Below, in pieces: positions 62,990 through 64,000 of a DNA stretch of 64,000 bases. Location of the stretch: contig CAWJSX010000001.1 of NCBI GenBank assembly GCA_963845675.1, positions 496,001 through 560,000 of the forward strand, written 5' to 3'. Source of the DNA: CAWJMD01 sp963845675. GTDB taxonomy: Bacteria; Actinomycetota; Actinomycetes; Actinomycetales; CAWJMD01. Within the stretch, counting starts at the first letter, position 1, and each line of letters opens with the position of its first letter. The translations under genes were made by a program, and so were the position numbers. The notes below the pieces were generated by a model. It had not been told where the DNA came from and searched no databases. It saw nothing but the letters and a program-made list of their open reading frames with translations.

Positions 62990-63211
62990 TCAGCAGGCGA
63001 CGCGCTGCTGCGTCCTGGCCTGCCACCGAAACAGGTCCGCGCAAAGCTCGCCGACAACCCGGTACCCGTCGTCGGCGAGGTGGTCGAGTCTCGCGTTCGG
63101 CATCTTTTCGACGCACGCCCAACGTGCACATCCCAAGACAGCGCACCCGACCAGTTCGAGCATGCAGATACCAACATGGTGACTCCGAGCGAGCCCCAGA
63201 GACCGGTTCAA
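62990..63211 (-). CDS. Hypothetical short ORF, weak
   Basis: 73 residues with three Cys close together (LVGCAVLGCARWACVEKM) and a C-terminal LADDGYRVVGELCADLFRW. No family recognised and no clear ribosome site. It is the only candidate in the 428-bp stretch 62876-63303, which otherwise shows nothing. Confidence 0.3.
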   Translation of the reverse strand: MNRSLGLARSHHVGICMLELVGCAVLGCARWACVEKMPNARLDHLADDGYRVVGELCADLFRWQARTQQRVAC

Positions 63212-63303
63212 TGGATGGGTTGAAGTCGCTCTAGCGCACCGGCGGCGTTGACCCCTATGGTGCGGAACACTCGTAGGTGCACAACGCTCCGAAAGGAGGA
63301 CTC

Positions 63304-63738
63304 ATGCCGAAGCGCGGGCTGGCGACGACGCTTGTAGCGATGGTGTTGACCGGCCTGCTGGCCATACCGGCTTGGGCGGCCTACAAGCACCAGTTTGGTT
63401 ATCTCTGGATCTACCGGGGTCAGGCGAGCGGGCACGTCACGTTTCACACCGAGGACGAGACGTACGCCTCCATCACGGTTCAAGACAACTGTCCTGGCGA
63501 CGCGCACTACGTCGCCGCCTGGGTGCAGATCATGAAGAACGGCGACGACAGCACGATGGCGTACGTAAGCACCCGAGGACACGAATGCGGGTACGGAACG
63601 TCGAGTACGCAGTACCTCGAATCGCAATGGTTCGATCACCAGGCCGCCCGGTTGGTCATCTGCCGGTACCCGACCGGCTCCTACACTGCGGCCTCGTGCG
63701 TGTACGGAGGCTGGGTCGACAACCCGTACGACAACTAG
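63304..63738 (+). CDS. Small secreted protein with four cysteines
   Basis: 144 residues, ATG 63304 with an excellent GAAAGGAGG site. Signal peptide MPKRGLATTLVAMVLTGLLAIPAWA, cleavage probably after AWA. The mature part is beta-rich and aromatic (YKHQFGYLWIYRGQASGHVTF, YASITVQDN, YVAAWVQIMKNG) with four Cys (DNCPG, HECGY, VICRY, ASCVY) that could form two disulfides. I do not recognise the family. It is lower in GC at third positions than the core genes. Confidence 0.75.
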   Translation: MPKRGLATTLVAMVLTGLLAIPAWAAYKHQFGYLWIYRGQASGHVTFHTEDETYASITVQDNCPGDAHYVAAWVQIMKNGDDSTMAYVSTRGHECGYGTSSTQYLESQWFDHQAARLVICRYPTGSYTAASCVYGGWVDNPYDN

Positions 63739-63912
63739 CCCCGTTCGTCACCGCTGGAAGCGCCTGCGCTCGACACCGCTTGGGGAGCGTGTCTCGAAAT
63801 TGAACCGTGCTTCCTGGACTCTGCCGAAACCCTCGAAGCCGTTGATGCGAAGGTTGCACGACTTCCTTCCATGTTGGAACGCGCTGCATGGACGCTAAGC
63901 GGTGGGCCATGA
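63733..63912 (+). other. Possible coding fragment without a normal start
   Basis: In the same frame as the secreted protein but after its stop, about 58 codons stay open (LEIEPCFLDSAETLEAVDAKVARLPSMLERAAWTLSGGP in part) and end at TGA 63910-63912, which overlaps the ATG of the next frame (ATGA). No ATG/GTG start exists in frame, so it may be a gene remnant or chance. Confidence 0.3.
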
Positions 63913-64000
63913 GTTGGTATGACCGTTCGTACGGTGCGAAGTGGCCCCTCGACCCAGCACACGCGATCTCTGGCCTCCTGACGCGTGCTCGACGAAAAGG
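63909..64000 (+). CDS. Start of an unrecognised gene running off the right edge
   Basis: ATG 63909 gives MSWYDRSYGAKWPLDPAH then AISGLLTRARRK, open to the window end. The ATGA overlap with the preceding frame hints at coupling. Too short to name. Confidence 0.35.
   Translation, partial: MSWYDRSYGAKWPLDPAHAISGLLTRARRK

Noticed and set aside
1..64000. CRISPR array, tRNA, rRNA, insertion sequence
   Set aside because: No regularly spaced repeats, tRNA-like cloverleaf or transposase motif was recognised anywhere in the window.

Overview
The window comes from a high-GC (about 70%) actinobacterium, most like a member of Micrococcales (Cellulomonas-like). This rests on codon use, the suf operon layout, fabG-inhA pairing, an acVLRF1 release factor and the DUF3099/DUF5995 families. 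From memory, the order ctaA / ABC permease / ABC ATPase / sufR-sufB-sufD-(Rieske)-sufC-sufS-sufU-sufT, then ABC-F, enoyl-CoA hydratase and fabG-inhA, matches the Mycobacterium tuberculosis Rv1456c-Rv1484 neighbourhood, with many insertions.

Layout. 1-5.7 kb: end of an AAA/LuxR-type regulator (minus), a SAM methyltransferase and a hydrolase-glycosyltransferase fusion (plus). 5.7-8.4 kb (minus): heme A synthase and a two-gene ABC exporter. 8.6-15.4 kb (plus): a complete SUF iron-sulfur operon whose stop and start codons mostly overlap. 15.4-18.2 kb: a TetR regulator divergent from an ABC-2-like membrane protein with twin operators, acVLRF1 and a small membrane protein. 18.3-22.6 kb (minus): a biotin block with a BioY-AMP-ligase fusion, a thiolase and the ECF ATPase and T component. 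22.7-32.4 kb: a degenerate EAL-HDOD protein, a YHYH lipoprotein, a cysteine-synthase-like enzyme, a DUF5995 protein with a membrane protein, a PepSY-like/SHOCT pair, a cytoplasmic-looking S8 peptidase and a membrane-anchored zinc peptidase. 32.5-47.3 kb: ABC-F, EchA, an ABC exporter, an SDR, SURF1, DUF3099, TldD/TldE, a quinone reductase, fabG-inhA and a Mur ligase-TPR fusion. 47.3-64 kb is accessory: truncated genes, a polyol catabolic operon under a SorC regulator, and small one-gene functions (VOC, MOSC, GNAT, DHFR-like, TetR with a hydrolase, YCII, SnoaL-like, PIG-L, a small secreted protein).

Data quality. Many conserved genes are broken by single-base, mostly +1, indels; the 3.5-8 kb and 51-54.7 kb stretches are worst. 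Because this hits essential genes (sufB, sufD, sufU, ctaA), I treat it as sequence error rather than gene decay and give each such gene one span covering all its reading-frame pieces. No rRNA, tRNA, CRISPR array or insertion sequence was seen.
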